A DNA stretch of 64,000 nt from Streptomyces resistomycificus (GTDB lineage: Bacteria > Actinomycetota > Actinomycetes > Streptomycetales > Streptomycetaceae): assembly GCF_001514265.1 (NCBI RefSeq), contig NZ_KQ948990.1, positions 258,320-322,319 of the forward strand, written 5' to 3'. Position 1 is the first letter of the stretch, and each line of letters opens with the position of its first letter. The position numbers were made by a program, and so were the translations under genes. Under the pieces are notes generated by a model. The model was not told the origin of the DNA and did no database searches. It saw only the letters and a program-made list of their open reading frames with translations. Positions 14,336-21,773 of the stretch are shown piece after piece.

Positions 14336-14578
14336 ATGGCCCCGAAGGAGACCCACACGACCGCGCGCCCCGTCCGCATCCCGAAAGAGGACTGGGACGC
14401 TTTCGGCGCGCTCGTGGGTGATCGGGAGCGGTCGCGGTTGATCCGCGAGTTCATCGCCTGGTACCTGCGCCGGCCGAAGGCGACGCTGCCCAAGCGGCCG
14501 GACGCCGCGATCCATCGCTCCGACGGCAAGGTTGTGGCCGTCGAGGTGAAAAGCACGCACCGACCGCCTGGGCACTGA
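14336..14578 (+). CDS. Ribbon-helix-helix DNA-binding protein, 80 aa
   Basis: The product MAPKETHTTARPVRIPKEDW onward has a ribbon (TARPVRIPKEDWDAF, about 9-23) followed by two helices (RERSRLIREFIAWYLRR, about 30-46), the CopG/Arc-type fold. The C-terminus is basic. It is transcribed away from the HNH/initiator unit, with three identical palindromes directly upstream, so it probably represses its own promoter and that of the replication unit. This resembles copy-control repressors of plasmids; that role is inference. Confidence 0.75.
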   Translation: MAPKETHTTARPVRIPKEDWDAFGALVGDRERSRLIREFIAWYLRRPKATLPKRPDAAIHRSDGKVVAVEVKSTHRPPGH

Positions 14579-14597
14579 CCTCATCGCTCCTCCTCCC

Positions 14598-14619
14598 CGG
14601 CCCCGCTTGTGCGGGGCCG
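14598..14619 (+). terminator. Intrinsic terminator after the ribbon-helix-helix gene
   Basis: A 9-bp perfect stem (CGGCCCCGC with its complement) and a TTGT loop begin 20 bases after the stop, between converging genes; it can serve both strands. Confidence 0.75.
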
Positions 14620-14633
14620 TTGTCGTGTCCGGG

Positions 14634-14978
14634 CTAGGCGGCTTGTCGGCTGCGGGCGTAGTAGACGGTTTGTCGGGTGCAGCCGACGCGTTCGGCGGTG
14701 ACCCGCGCGGGGAGCCCCCACTGGTCGCATTGGGCGATCGCGGCACGCCGTTCGATCCAGGTGAGGTCTGCGGGCGGTTCTCCGGCGGCGGCCCGTTCGA
14801 CGGCGATCTCGTCGGGTGCGGGCGGCGCCCATGTCCAGTCGTTGCCGGCGGCCCGTCGTTTACTGCGGGCGCGGTGGACGGTGCGCTGGGAGCAGCCGAG
14901 TTGTTCAGCGACGGCCCGGGCTGAGAGCCCCTGCTCGTCGAGTTCGGCGATGGCGGCGTGGAGTTCGGCGGCGTTCAT
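14634..14978 (-). CDS. Double helix-turn-helix protein, 114 aa
   Basis: Two similar HTH units are visible: LSARAVAEQLGCSQRTVHRA (about 20-39) and LPARVTAERVGCTRQTVYYA (about 88-107), separated by an acidic/Trp-containing linker. They resemble the DNA-binding part of resolvases and transposases, but no catalytic domain is present. The ATG overlaps the stop of the WhiB-like gene as ATGA. It probably binds DNA as a regulator. Confidence 0.7.
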   Translation of the reverse strand: MNAAELHAAIAELDEQGLSARAVAEQLGCSQRTVHRARSKRRAAGNDWTWAPPAPDEIAVERAAAGEPPADLTWIERRAAIAQCDQWGLPARVTAERVGCTRQTVYYARSRQAA

Positions 14979-15229
14979 GCGGCTTCTCCCATCTGGCGTC
15001 GCGTCACTCGGCGTTGTTGCTGGCTGGCGCCGCCCCAGATCCCGGTCATGGCGCCGTCGACGGCTTCGAGCCGGTTGGCGTGGGCGGTGCAGTCGGGTCG
15101 GACGGGGCATTCACCGCAGATGCGTTTCGGCTGGCGGCTGCCGTGGCCGGGTCCGGTTTCGGTCCACGCTTCGGGGTCGGCTTGGGCGCAGAGAGCGGCG
15201 TCCATCCAGGCGTAGCGGTCGGCGGTCAC
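14975..15229 (-). CDS. WhiB-like iron-sulfur regulator, 84 aa
   Basis: All Wbl landmarks are present: four cysteines at 14, 38, 41 and 47 (CGECPVRPDC) to hold a [4Fe-4S] cluster, the GIWGG turn after them, and a basic C-terminus (QQQRRVTRRQMGEAA). Wbl proteins act with the main sigma factor of RNA polymerase and are known in actinophages (TM4 WhiBTM4). The start is GTG 15229, coupled to the preceding gene (GTGA). It probably redirects host or element transcription. Confidence 0.9.
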   Translation of the reverse strand: MTADRYAWMDAALCAQADPEAWTETGPGHGSRQPKRICGECPVRPDCTAHANRLEAVDGAMTGIWGGASQQQRRVTRRQMGEAA

Positions 15230-15642
15230 GCGGCCATCCCCAATCCCGCAACGGCCTTGCGCCACTGCCTGTCGGCGGTGAGGTGGACGGTGCACAGGCC
15301 GCGCCCAGAACGCGCCTTGCGGCAGCCGTCGACGGTGCACAGCTGGTCGGGGCCGAGCATCCCGGCGTCGGCTTCCCACTCCTTGACGAGCCGCTCGTAC
15401 ACGCTGAGGTGGACGGAGACGACGGCGCGTTCCATGCCGTGGCGCCGGAGCCAGAGGGCGGCTTCGCGGAGTTCATCGCGGGTGAGCTCGGGCCTCGGCG
15501 TCTCGCCGGTGATGGCCCGCTCGACGGCGTAGTAGTCGACCTGCTCGGTGCTGAACTGGTCTTCGGTGGCCGGCGGGATGTAGACGGGGCGACGGCCGCA
15601 GGCGCGGCTGGCGGTGAGCTTGAGGTGGCGCCTCTCGATCAT
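15226..15642 (-). CDS. Hypothetical protein with Cys-rich motif, 138 aa
   Basis: The product begins MIERRHLKLTASRACGRRPV and contains YYAVERAITGETPRPELTRD and a possible metal site CTVDGCRKARSGRGLCTVH (about 106-124). The pattern C-x4-C-x8-C-x2-H also occurs in phage HTH or transcription factors. AAGGAGG precedes the ATG. It overlaps the WhiB-like gene (GTGA), so the two may act together. Confidence 0.65.
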   Translation of the reverse strand: MIERRHLKLTASRACGRRPVYIPPATEDQFSTEQVDYYAVERAITGETPRPELTRDELREAALWLRRHGMERAVVSVHLSVYERLVKEWEADAGMLGPDQLCTVDGCRKARSGRGLCTVHLTADRQWRKAVAGLGMAA

Positions 15643-15830
15643 GAGATGTCCTCCTTCCGGCTGGCAGTGGGCAGTGCGTTGATGCGGCGGCAGGTCCACA
15701 GGGCGTCGATGTCGATGCCGCGTTGGTTGTCGGGTGCGGCGGGGATGTGGCGGCGTTCGCGCCAGAGGCTGCGGACGGCGAGCACGGCGCCGGGGGCGAG
15801 GACGGCCGGCACGAGCCAGGCGAGGTTCAC
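15639..15830 (-). CDS. Small single-pass membrane protein, 63 aa
   Basis: A hydrophobic helix (LAWLVPAVLAPGAVLAVRSL, about 3-22) is followed by a basic, probably cytoplasmic tail. GTG start, coupled on both sides (GTGA and ATGA). Function unknown. Confidence 0.6.
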   Translation of the reverse strand: MNLAWLVPAVLAPGAVLAVRSLWRERRHIPAAPDNQRGIDIDALWTCRRINALPTASRKEDIS

Positions 15831-16174
15831 GCGGCGGCCCTCCTAGCGGCGGCGGTGCCTTTCCAGGTGCGCACCCCGCTGTGGTGGACGGTGGGGCGGG
15901 CGGAGCAGGCCCAGCCCGCTTTCTTCACGTAGCCCTCGTCCTGCAGGAGGGTCATGAGCCGGCCCCAGTGAGCTTGCGGGTTCGGGGGCTGCGGCAGCTG
16001 GTGGGCGTCGGCGATCTCGAAGGTGGTGAAGGTGCGGCCCGACGCGGCGGCGGCTATGAACTTGGGCCAGACTTCGGCGAGCCACGACTCGTAGTCCTCG
16101 GCCTGCCGCTGCGTCTTCGTCTGCCGCGGCTCGGGGACGCTGCCGTCGAGGGCGGGCTGCACGATCGCGGTCAT
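15827..16174 (-). CDS. Winged-helix-like protein, 115 aa
   Basis: The central part (WPKFIAAAASGRTFTTFEIA, then HWGRLMTLLQDEGYVKKAGW) has the helix/helix/wing pattern of winged-helix DNA-binding proteins in phage replication regions. The C-terminus is Ala/Arg-rich. It is coupled by ATGA to the KilAC gene. No named family. Confidence 0.6.
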   Translation of the reverse strand: MTAIVQPALDGSVPEPRQTKTQRQAEDYESWLAEVWPKFIAAAASGRTFTTFEIADAHQLPQPPNPQAHWGRLMTLLQDEGYVKKAGWACSARPTVHHSGVRTWKGTAAARRAAA

Positions 16175-17022
16175 GACGCCGCCTCGTCCTGCTCCGCGCT
16201 GCCTGTGGGCAGTTCGATGACCTGGCCCTGGTCACCGTGGCCTAGCGTGGGGCGGTCCTCGCGCAGCTCTGCGTGCAACCAACGCAGCCCTTTCGGGGTG
16301 ACCACGGTGTACGGGTGCGCGCCGGCCGCGCTGACCTCTGTGCGCACCGCGAAGTACCCGCGGTCGATGAGGTTCTGGTAGGGCAGAGTGGAGTTCTGCA
16401 TGATGATCCCCATCCCGCGGAGCAGGTTGAGGAACCGCGTGCGGCCGACGCCCGTAACTGGGGCGAGGACCTTGGCCACTGCCCCCATGTCGAGGTAGCC
16501 GTCGGCGGCGATCAAGTCGTCGTACCCCTCAGCCTTTGGTGCGAGTTCGGCCACCTCACGGGAGAGTTCCGCGTTGGTGGTGGCGAGGTGCTGCTCGCGT
16601 TCCAGGGCGGCGATGTACCGATGTGCGAGCTCCAGCTCCGTCATCGGTCGTTCGGCCCGGACTTCCGCCTCCCGGGTGCGCATCGCGAAGTAGGCCTGCG
16701 CTGATGCGACCTCCGGCTTGTTCGGGTCGCCGTTCATCGCAAGCAGATAGGCGGCGACTCGGGTGAGGCGGTAATCAACCGAGGCGGGGCCGCTCTGACC
16801 TGCAACTTTACGCGTCTCCGTAAAGTTCTCCGCCACGTCGAGGCCCTGATTGCGCGCTGCCGTCTTGGCCCGCCCGAGGGCGGGAGCCAGAGACTGCCAC
16901 TTGCGGTAGCCCATGAGGGCCTGAAGATCGCGAGCGGACCACCGGCCGTCTGCTCCCATAGCAGCGTCGAAGGGCGACCCCGTTGGCTCTTCAGGGTCGG
17001 GGGTGGCGACGAGGGTCTTCAC
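16171..17022 (-). CDS. Phage antirepressor-like protein with KilAC domain
   Basis: The 283-residue protein has an N-terminal DinD/Bro-like domain (about 17-110: GRWSARDLQALMGYRKWQSL, then VDYRLTRVAAYLLAMNGDPN), a coiled-coil linker, and a C-terminal KilAC domain (about 165-265: GYLDMGAVAKVLAPVTGVGR, then RGYFAVRTEVSAAGAHPYTV). Phage antirepressors of this build counter repressors or act on host DNA metabolism. The GTG start has GGGAGG upstream. A hairpin separates it from the recombination genes. Here it may counter one of the XRE repressors. Confidence 0.85.
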   Translation of the reverse strand: MKTLVATPDPEEPTGSPFDAAMGADGRWSARDLQALMGYRKWQSLAPALGRAKTAARNQGLDVAENFTETRKVAGQSGPASVDYRLTRVAAYLLAMNGDPNKPEVASAQAYFAMRTREAEVRAERPMTELELAHRYIAALEREQHLATTNAELSREVAELAPKAEGYDDLIAADGYLDMGAVAKVLAPVTGVGRTRFLNLLRGMGIIMQNSTLPYQNLIDRGYFAVRTEVSAAGAHPYTVVTPKGLRWLHAELREDRPTLGHGDQGQVIELPTGSAEQDEAAS

Positions 17023-17056
17023 AGGTTCCTCCCGGGGTGTGGTGTGCTGGTGGTGG

Positions 17057-17083
17057 GGCCGCCCCGATTCCCGCGGGGCGGCC
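17057..17083 (-). terminator. Hairpin between recombination genes and KilAC gene
   Basis: A 10-bp perfect GC stem (17057-17066 with 17074-17083) and 7-base loop follow the ATPase gene stop by about 14 bases on the minus strand. It is probably a terminator or attenuator. Confidence 0.6.
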
Positions 17084-17096
17084 TCAGGTGTGCGGG

Positions 17097-17879
17097 CTAC
17101 TGCTCGGTGGGCTCGGGCGCGGGTTCGGCCTGCGGTTCGGCGGCCAGCCAGGCGAGGAGCGGGCCGGCGATGTCGCGCGCTCCCTGCGGGCGCTGGATGA
17201 CCTTGCGATTGAGGGCCGGGCAGCGGGACTTGAGGACTTCGAGGGTGTTGTCTATGTCCATCGCCACGGCAACGTCGAACTCGTACTCGATGCCCTTGCG
17301 CTGCTCGGGCCGGGTGCCGACCTGCTTCGGCTTGCCGTTCTCCAGCACCCATTCCGTGTAGGAGCGCATCGAGGCGACGACGTGGCCGGGGTAGGCGAGG
17401 ATCGCGGCGACCATGTCGTTCTGCATGGGGGTGCCGTCTTTCCAGCCGGCGAACTTGTTGCCGCCGTACCTGCTGCTGGCCTTCTCGACCTGGTCGAGGG
17501 TTCCGTCGGTGCCCTTCCAGAAGTGGGAGAGGCTGTCGACGAACACGGTCGGGTATCCGGCGTGCGCCGCGGCGTCGAGGGCACGGGCAAGGTCTCGCGG
17601 GTCGTAGCGGTCCATGGCGAGGGTGTCGAACTGGATGCCGCCGATCCCGGCGTACAGGCTGGCTGCACCCTTCTCGGTGTCGATGACGGCGAACCGCTTG
17701 CCCTCGGACAGGCCGTGGCAGATGCCGAGGCCGGTCCAGGTCTTGCCGGAGCCGGACAGTCCCTGGATGGACAGGCGGGCCTTACGGCCGGCCTTGCTGG
17801 CGGGGCTGAACGCGAAGTGCTCAGAGGTGGCCTGCTGGGCAGGGCGAGCAGCGCGGACAGGCGGCGGAAGCTGGGTCAC
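17097..17879 (-). CDS. RecA-fold P-loop ATPase of phage recombination (Sak4-like)
   Basis: The 260-residue protein has a Walker A motif GLSGSGKT (40-47) and a Walker B strand TVFVDSLSH with Asp at 116, then KVIQRPQGARDIAGPLLAWL near the end. Size and motifs match phage nucleotide-binding proteins of the Sak4 type, which promote single-strand annealing or exchange. The GTG start overlaps the exonuclease stop (GTGA), so the two are made together. A longer frame through the exonuclease gene is spurious. Confidence 0.85.
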   Translation of the reverse strand: MTQLPPPVRAARPAQQATSEHFAFSPASKAGRKARLSIQGLSGSGKTWTGLGICHGLSEGKRFAVIDTEKGAASLYAGIGGIQFDTLAMDRYDPRDLARALDAAAHAGYPTVFVDSLSHFWKGTDGTLDQVEKASSRYGGNKFAGWKDGTPMQNDMVAAILAYPGHVVASMRSYTEWVLENGKPKQVGTRPEQRKGIEYEFDVAVAMDIDNTLEVLKSRCPALNRKVIQRPQGARDIAGPLLAWLAAEPQAEPAPEPTEQ

Positions 17880-18709
17880 GAGTTCTCCTGGGCGTACTTG
17901 CGCTCCACCCACGAGGGGAGCGAGAGGTAGGTGGTGCCTTCGCTGTAGGCGGGCCAGTGGCCGGTCTGTCGACACATGGCGTAGGTCCACAAGGCGCGGT
18001 CGTTGAGTTCGCCGCCGATCACGCGGGCGGGGAAGTCGAGTTCGACGACGGTCACCAGGTAGGGCGGTTGCTTTTCCTGGAAGACGAACTTGAAGGAGCC
18101 GCTGGGCGGGATGAGTCCGAGGTGGATGGCGCCGCGGCGGTAGAAGTCGTCTTGCTGGTGGTAGCCGTAGTCCTGCACGGCTTTCTGCAGGTAGTCGGGG
18201 TGGACGGACCGTGCGGACTTGTAGTCGACGATCTCGTCGGGGCGGAGCCAGTCGATGCGGCTGCGCCGCCAGATGTCGTCCTCTTCCCAGAAGATCGACT
18301 GTTCGGCGAGGCCGCTCCCTGGGGTGAGGAGATCGGATGCTTCGGGGTGGTTGGCGAGGGCTTCGGCCATGTCGTCGATCCGCTGTCGCGCCTCGGCTTT
18401 GAGGGGGACACCGCCGGCTGCCCGTATGGCGGCGAGCCGGGCCTTCGTCTCGTTGGTGTCCCAGCGCTTCTCGTCGACGACGACGAGCTCGGGGCCGTTG
18501 CCGAGGATCACGGTGTGCGCGGCGGTGCCGAACTCGAACTCGGGCTTGTAGGGCTCGGGGTTGTCGAGGAAGTACTTGAAGCGGGCGGGGCAGTCGGCGA
18601 GGCGGCGGGCGCCGGTCGAGGAGAGGCTGCCTCCGGGGATCGGGTCGGAGTGGTAGAGCTCGGCGTCGATGTCGTACAGGCCGGGCTGCACCTCGACCGT
18701 GGCGGTCAT
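17876..18709 (-). CDS. PD-(D/E)XK exonuclease (RecE/Cas4-like), 277 aa
   Basis: The protein resembles the phage RecE-type exonuclease domain (DUF3799). GTAAHTVILG (61-70), the catalytic RIDW with Asp153, VDYKS (161-165, D-x-K) and the C-terminal YGYHQQDDFY (181-190) match the nuclease core of the RecB/Cas4 superfamily. It should resect double-stranded DNA ends, giving substrate for the coupled ATPase. Start ATG 18709 overlaps the upstream stop (ATGA). Confidence 0.85.
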   Translation of the reverse strand: MTATVEVQPGLYDIDAELYHSDPIPGGSLSSTGARRLADCPARFKYFLDNPEPYKPEFEFGTAAHTVILGNGPELVVVDEKRWDTNETKARLAAIRAAGGVPLKAEARQRIDDMAEALANHPEASDLLTPGSGLAEQSIFWEEDDIWRRSRIDWLRPDEIVDYKSARSVHPDYLQKAVQDYGYHQQDDFYRRGAIHLGLIPPSGSFKFVFQEKQPPYLVTVVELDFPARVIGGELNDRALWTYAMCRQTGHWPAYSEGTTYLSLPSWVERKYAQENS

Positions 18710-19041
18710 GCGACGCCGTCCAGGGGCATCGGGCGGGCGCACGCCTCACACAGGCCGGCGGGAACGAACGGGCCGTCGGTGCCCTGGCAGCGGGTGCAGC
18801 GGATCGCGGCGGCGGCCTGGAGTTTGGCGAGGCCGTCCTCGTCGTACCGGGCCAGGTGCAGCGCCTCGGACAGTTCCGGGTAGGCGTCGCGAAGGATGGC
18901 CCGGTTGCGGACGTCTGCGGATTCGATGGCGGCCATGAGGTGCTGGGTGAAGGTGCCGGGCTGCGCGCCGCCGCACCGGTCGTAGCGCCACAGCACGTGA
19001 CGTGCGGTCTCCGTCGTGATGGTGATGCTGCTGGTGCTCAT
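18706..19041 (-). CDS. Hypothetical protein with C-terminal zinc ribbon, 111 aa
   Basis: The protein starts MSTSSITITTETARHVLWRY, is helical in the middle, and ends with two Cys pairs (CTRC and CEAC, 14 residues apart), a likely zinc ribbon. TTGGAGA precedes the ATG. It is co-translated with the exonuclease (ATGA), so it may be an accessory of the recombination module. No family known. Confidence 0.65.
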   Translation of the reverse strand: MSTSSITITTETARHVLWRYDRCGGAQPGTFTQHLMAAIESADVRNRAILRDAYPELSEALHLARYDEDGLAKLQAAAAIRCTRCQGTDGPFVPAGLCEACARPMPLDGVA

Positions 19042-19069
19042 GTGATCTCCAAGAGGGTGTGGGGTGCCG

Positions 19070-19107
19070 GGCGCCGCCCCGCCGAGGGGGAGGGGTGGGG
19101 CGGCGCC
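19070..19107 (-). terminator. Hairpin within the minus-strand chain
   Basis: An 11-bp perfect stem (GGCGCCGCCCC, 19070-19080, with 19097-19107) separates the 180-residue gene from the recombination genes. It is a likely partial terminator. Confidence 0.55.
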
Positions 19108-19172
19108 TCGGCTGCCGCGGAGCTTTGGGGGAAGAGCTCGACGCGGCCGTATGGGAGGTGTCGGCCGGGCCG

Positions 19173-19715
19173 CTAGTCGGCGTCGGCGAGCTCGACGACC
19201 CGGTTGTGGGCCTCGTTGAAGTCGTCGGTGTCGAGGCCCATCCACGGCACGCGGTGCGTCATGGCGACCATGACGTCGAGGGCGTTGTAGCCGTCCGCCT
19301 TGAACTCGGCGGCGGTGGCCTCGATGTCGGCGTCCGTGTAGGTACCGTTGTGGGTGACGTCGCCTGGCATGTAGCTGCTGCCGGGCTCGTCGCACCAGGC
19401 GTAGCTGAGCTTTGCGTACAGGTCCCGTGCGGTCTTGCTGCTGATGGTGACCTGGAGGTAGTCCTCGTCGCGTGTCCAGTCGATGCCGGACTCCACCAGG
19501 ATGGCGACGCCCTTGAAGGCGTCCTCGCGGCGCATCGCTTCCGCGATGGCGCGACCGTCGTGGTGGCCGATTCGCCAGCGGGCTGGGCAGTTGATCGACT
19601 GGTCGTTCGGCATGCGGAAGACGACGAGGCCGGGTGCGGCCTGGATGGCGTCGGGGACGGTGTAGCGCTGCTCGCCGTGGACGACCATGCGGTACTCGGT
19701 GGTCTCACCGATCAT
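19173..19715 (-). CDS. Hypothetical protein, 180 aa
   Basis: The protein begins MIGETTEYRMVVHGEQRYTV and has alternating strands and helices with ARWRIGHHDGRAIAEAMRRE and YSYMPGDV-like Trp/Tyr/Asp patches (AWCDEPGSSYMPGDV). Strong AGGAGA precedes the ATG. It stands alone between hairpins and a 70-base gap, so it is a separable unit. No family was recognised. Confidence 0.65.
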   Translation of the reverse strand: MIGETTEYRMVVHGEQRYTVPDAIQAAPGLVVFRMPNDQSINCPARWRIGHHDGRAIAEAMRREDAFKGVAILVESGIDWTRDEDYLQVTISSKTARDLYAKLSYAWCDEPGSSYMPGDVTHNGTYTDADIEATAAEFKADGYNALDVMVAMTHRVPWMGLDTDDFNEAHNRVVELADAD

Positions 19716-19785
19716 GAGGATCTCCTGTGGGATGCTGGTGTCGGATCCCCGGGCGTCGGTAGCGCTCGGGGGTTTTGCTGTCCGG

Positions 19786-19971
19786 TTAGGCGGCGGCCGG
19801 GCTGGTGGGCTTGCGGCGCCTCGCGATGCGCACCGACTGGTTGCCGCGGGTCTGGCAGGGACAGTTCGGGTGGTGCTGGCGGCTGATGGCGAGCTGTCCC
19901 GGCTGGCCGCTCACGGTCGTGATCACGTGGTGGCCGTTGCGGATGCCGTCGATGCTGGTGGGCTTACGCAT
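19786..19971 (-). CDS. Small basic protein with Cys-x-Cys, 61 aa
   Basis: The product is MRKPTSIDGIRNGHHVITTV onward with HHPNCPCQTRGN and a strongly basic end (RIARRRKPTSPAAA). Its ATG lies inside the end of the upstream 45-residue gene (eight bases shared). It may bind nucleic acid or metal; unknown. Confidence 0.6.
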   Translation of the reverse strand: MRKPTSIDGIRNGHHVITTVSGQPGQLAISRQHHPNCPCQTRGNQSVRIARRRKPTSPAAA

Positions 19972-20101
19972 CGGCGTCGTCCTCGGTGAGGCTGGCCTCG
20001 AACTCGGCGTCCACGGCGTCCTGAAGGTCGCTGAAGAACCGGGAAGCGAAGCGGTGGAAGGCCTCCCCGTCGGGGGTCAGCTCGGTGGTGTTCTCGGACA
20101 T
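19964..20101 (-). CDS. Small acidic protein, 45 aa
   Basis: The frame MSENTTELTPDGEAFHRFAS, then an acidic end EFEASLTEDDADA, follows a strong AAGGAGAACCC at ideal spacing and overlaps the next start. The acidic, helical character is typical of small phage proteins that bind host factors, but no function is visible. Confidence 0.65.
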   Translation of the reverse strand: MSENTTELTPDGEAFHRFASRFFSDLQDAVDAEFEASLTEDDADA

Positions 20102-20122
20102 GGGTTCTCCTTGCGGTGGCGG

Positions 20123-20575
20123 TCAGGTGTGCCCGGGGTCGGTGACGGGTCCGAGGAGTCCGGCGTCGCGGGCGTCCCAGAGGGCGCGGACTTCGCGGAC
20201 GTCGATCGGGCCGGTCGCCTGGTCGGCGGGATCCGACGTGTCACGAACCCAGGCAGGGACGGTGACCCGGGCGGCGTTCGCCTCAGCGGCAAGCTGCGCG
20301 CCGAACTTCTGCCGCAGCCAAACGACTTCCTCAGCGAGCGCGTCGCGCTGGCTGGTGACGTCATCGATGTCGGCGAGCTGCTGCACGACGAGTTCTTCGG
20401 CCGCGGCCTGCTTGGCGCGGCTCTCCCTCAAGTCCTGCTGCAGGAGGGCAACCTCATCGCCGGCGGCGTGCAGGTTGCCGAGGAGGATCACGACTTCCTG
20501 CCGCAGCTTGGCGACCTTGTCGACGGCGCGTCGGCTGCCGGTGCCCTTGAGCTTGGGGATCAGGTGCAGGCTCAT
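20123..20575 (-). CDS. Coiled-coil protein, 150 aa
   Basis: A long coiled coil (about residues 18-95: KVAKLRQEVVILLGNLHAAG, then DEVALLQQDLRESRAKQAAA) is followed by a compact C-terminal segment (ARVTVPAWVRDTSDP). TGGAGA precedes the ATG, which overlaps the upstream stop. Possibly a scaffolding or oligomerising partner; unknown. Confidence 0.6.
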   Translation of the reverse strand: MSLHLIPKLKGTGSRRAVDKVAKLRQEVVILLGNLHAAGDEVALLQQDLRESRAKQAAAEELVVQQLADIDDVTSQRDALAEEVVWLRQKFGAQLAAEANAARVTVPAWVRDTSDPADQATGPIDVREVRALWDARDAGLLGPVTDPGHT

Positions 20576-20760
20576 GGCTTCTCCAGTCCGGTGCGGTCGA
20601 TGTATCCGGCGGCTTCCGTGGCCTGGAAGTCGGCGGCGGTGCGGAGTTCGAAGTTGCGTTCCTGTGCGTCGGCCAGCTCGGCTTCCAGGTCGGCGATCCG
20701 CGTCTTGAGCCAGCAGATCGCGGCGGCCGGGTCGGGGTCGACGGCCGGCGGGGCGGTCAC
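20572..20760 (-). CDS. Small coiled-coil protein, 62 aa
   Basis: GTG start (VTAPPAVDPDPAAAICWLKT); the body is helical (RIADLEAELADAQERNFELR). It is coupled by overlaps to genes on both sides. The similarity in style to the next gene suggests joint action; unknown. Confidence 0.6.
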   Translation of the reverse strand: MTAPPAVDPDPAAAICWLKTRIADLEAELADAQERNFELRTAADFQATEAAGYIDRTGLEKP

Positions 20761-20954
20761 CGGGTCGCCTCGGTGACGTTGCCGTTCCGGTCGACGTAGA
20801 TCCGGAACGGGCCGCGTGTCCCGTGGCTGAGGCGGTCGCAGAGTTCCTCCCACGTCTCCCCCGGCCCGCTGTCAGCCGGTTGGATACCGACGAGGGCGGC
20901 GAGACCGTGGACGCGGACCACGGGCGGCAGCGCGGCAAGATCGGCGACCGTCAT
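20757..20954 (-). CDS. Small hypothetical protein, 65 aa
   Basis: MTVADLAALPPVVRVHGLAA onward, with GTRGPFRIYVDRNGNVTEAT near the end suggesting a short beta structure. ATG at 20954 overlaps the upstream stop (ATGA). No family known. Confidence 0.6.
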   Translation of the reverse strand: MTVADLAALPPVVRVHGLAALVGIQPADSGPGETWEELCDRLSHGTRGPFRIYVDRNGNVTEATR

Positions 20955-21154
20955 GTCGTCACCCCTTGTGGGTGGCGGCGCAGCCACTCGCGGCGCAGCC
21001 TGTAGCGGGCGTGGACCTTGTCGACGGCGTCCAGGTACTCGGCCGTCGTCCACGGGCGGACACCCCTCGCGCGGGCCTCCCACGCCGCCTCCACGGCCAG
21101 CACGGAATCCATCTCCAGGTCAGCCAGCGGGCGGGGTTCGGTGACGGTCGCCAT
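20951..21154 (-). CDS. Small hypothetical protein, 67 aa
   Basis: The product starts MATVTEPRPLADLEMDSVLA and ends in a basic helix (KVHARYRLRREWLRRHPQGV). Overlaps the next start as ATGA. Function unknown; DNA contact possible from charge. Confidence 0.6.
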   Translation of the reverse strand: MATVTEPRPLADLEMDSVLAVEAAWEARARGVRPWTTAEYLDAVDKVHARYRLRREWLRRHPQGVTT

Positions 21155-21155
21155 G

Positions 21156-21773
21156 TCACGCCACCTCCGCCGTCTTGAGGGAGGCCGCGTAGAGGTCGAT
21201 GCCGTGGCGGATCGCGTGACAGCAGTGCAGGAAGCCGGGCGTGTAGTCGCAGAACTTCCACTCCCAGGTCTCGCCGAACGTCCAGCCCTGGTACCGGAAG
21301 TCGTCGAGTTCCTTCCGGGCCCCAGCCTCGTGGCTGATGTCGCCCCACTCGAAGATGTCGCGGGTGACCTCGGCGCCGATGCCGCGCGGCGCGTCTCCGT
21401 TGCGGATGGCCTCGACGACGTGCTGCTTGACCTGCTGCTCGAAGAGGTCCGGGTTGAAGCCCTCGATCTCGTCGCGCCCAGCCCGGACCTTCTCCGACCA
21501 GTAGCCGGGGTTGATCTGGCCACTGAAGGCGGTCTTCCGGAACAGGTCGAACATGTCGGGGGTGGCGTCGATGTCGAAGTGGAACGTCCAGCCCGCCTTG
21601 ACGACGAGGTTGTACGGCCATGTGATCAGCTCGAACGGGTAGCGGCTGAACGGCGAGTCCGCCGTTCCCTCGAACCGCAGGTGCCGGTACAGGCCGTCGT
21701 CGTGCAGGACGGTCATCTGGTGGCTCGCCGTGTCGCGGGCGAACCGCTCGGCGATCTCCGGGTAGTCGCTCAC
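21156..21773 (-). CDS. Hypothetical protein, 205 aa
   Basis: GTG start giving VSDYPEIAERFARDTASHQM. The sequence is well structured, with aromatic-rich strands (RFEGTADSPFSRYPFELITW, then NLVVKAGWTFHFDIDATPDM) and a helical end. Two cysteines occur as HCCH near residue 190. It is conserved-looking for a mobile-element gene but no family was recognised. Coupled to the upstream gene by GTGA. Confidence 0.65.
   Translation of the reverse strand: MSDYPEIAERFARDTASHQMTVLHDDGLYRHLRFEGTADSPFSRYPFELITWPYNLVVKAGWTFHFDIDATPDMFDLFRKTAFSGQINPGYWSEKVRAGRDEIEGFNPDLFEQQVKQHVVEAIRNGDAPRGIGAEVTRDIFEWGDISHEAGARKELDDFRYQGWTFGETWEWKFCDYTPGFLHCCHAIRHGIDLYAASLKTAEVA

Noticed and set aside
14168..14746. N-terminal extension of the HNH protein across the palindromes
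   Set aside because: It would translate the operator region and cover the ribbon-helix-helix gene; the HNH fold starts properly at 14167.
17880..18749. N-terminal extension of the ATPase through the exonuclease gene
   Set aside because: The frame is open but the added sequence is Arg/Pro-rich without similarity; GTG 17879 gives a normal P-loop protein coupled to the exonuclease.
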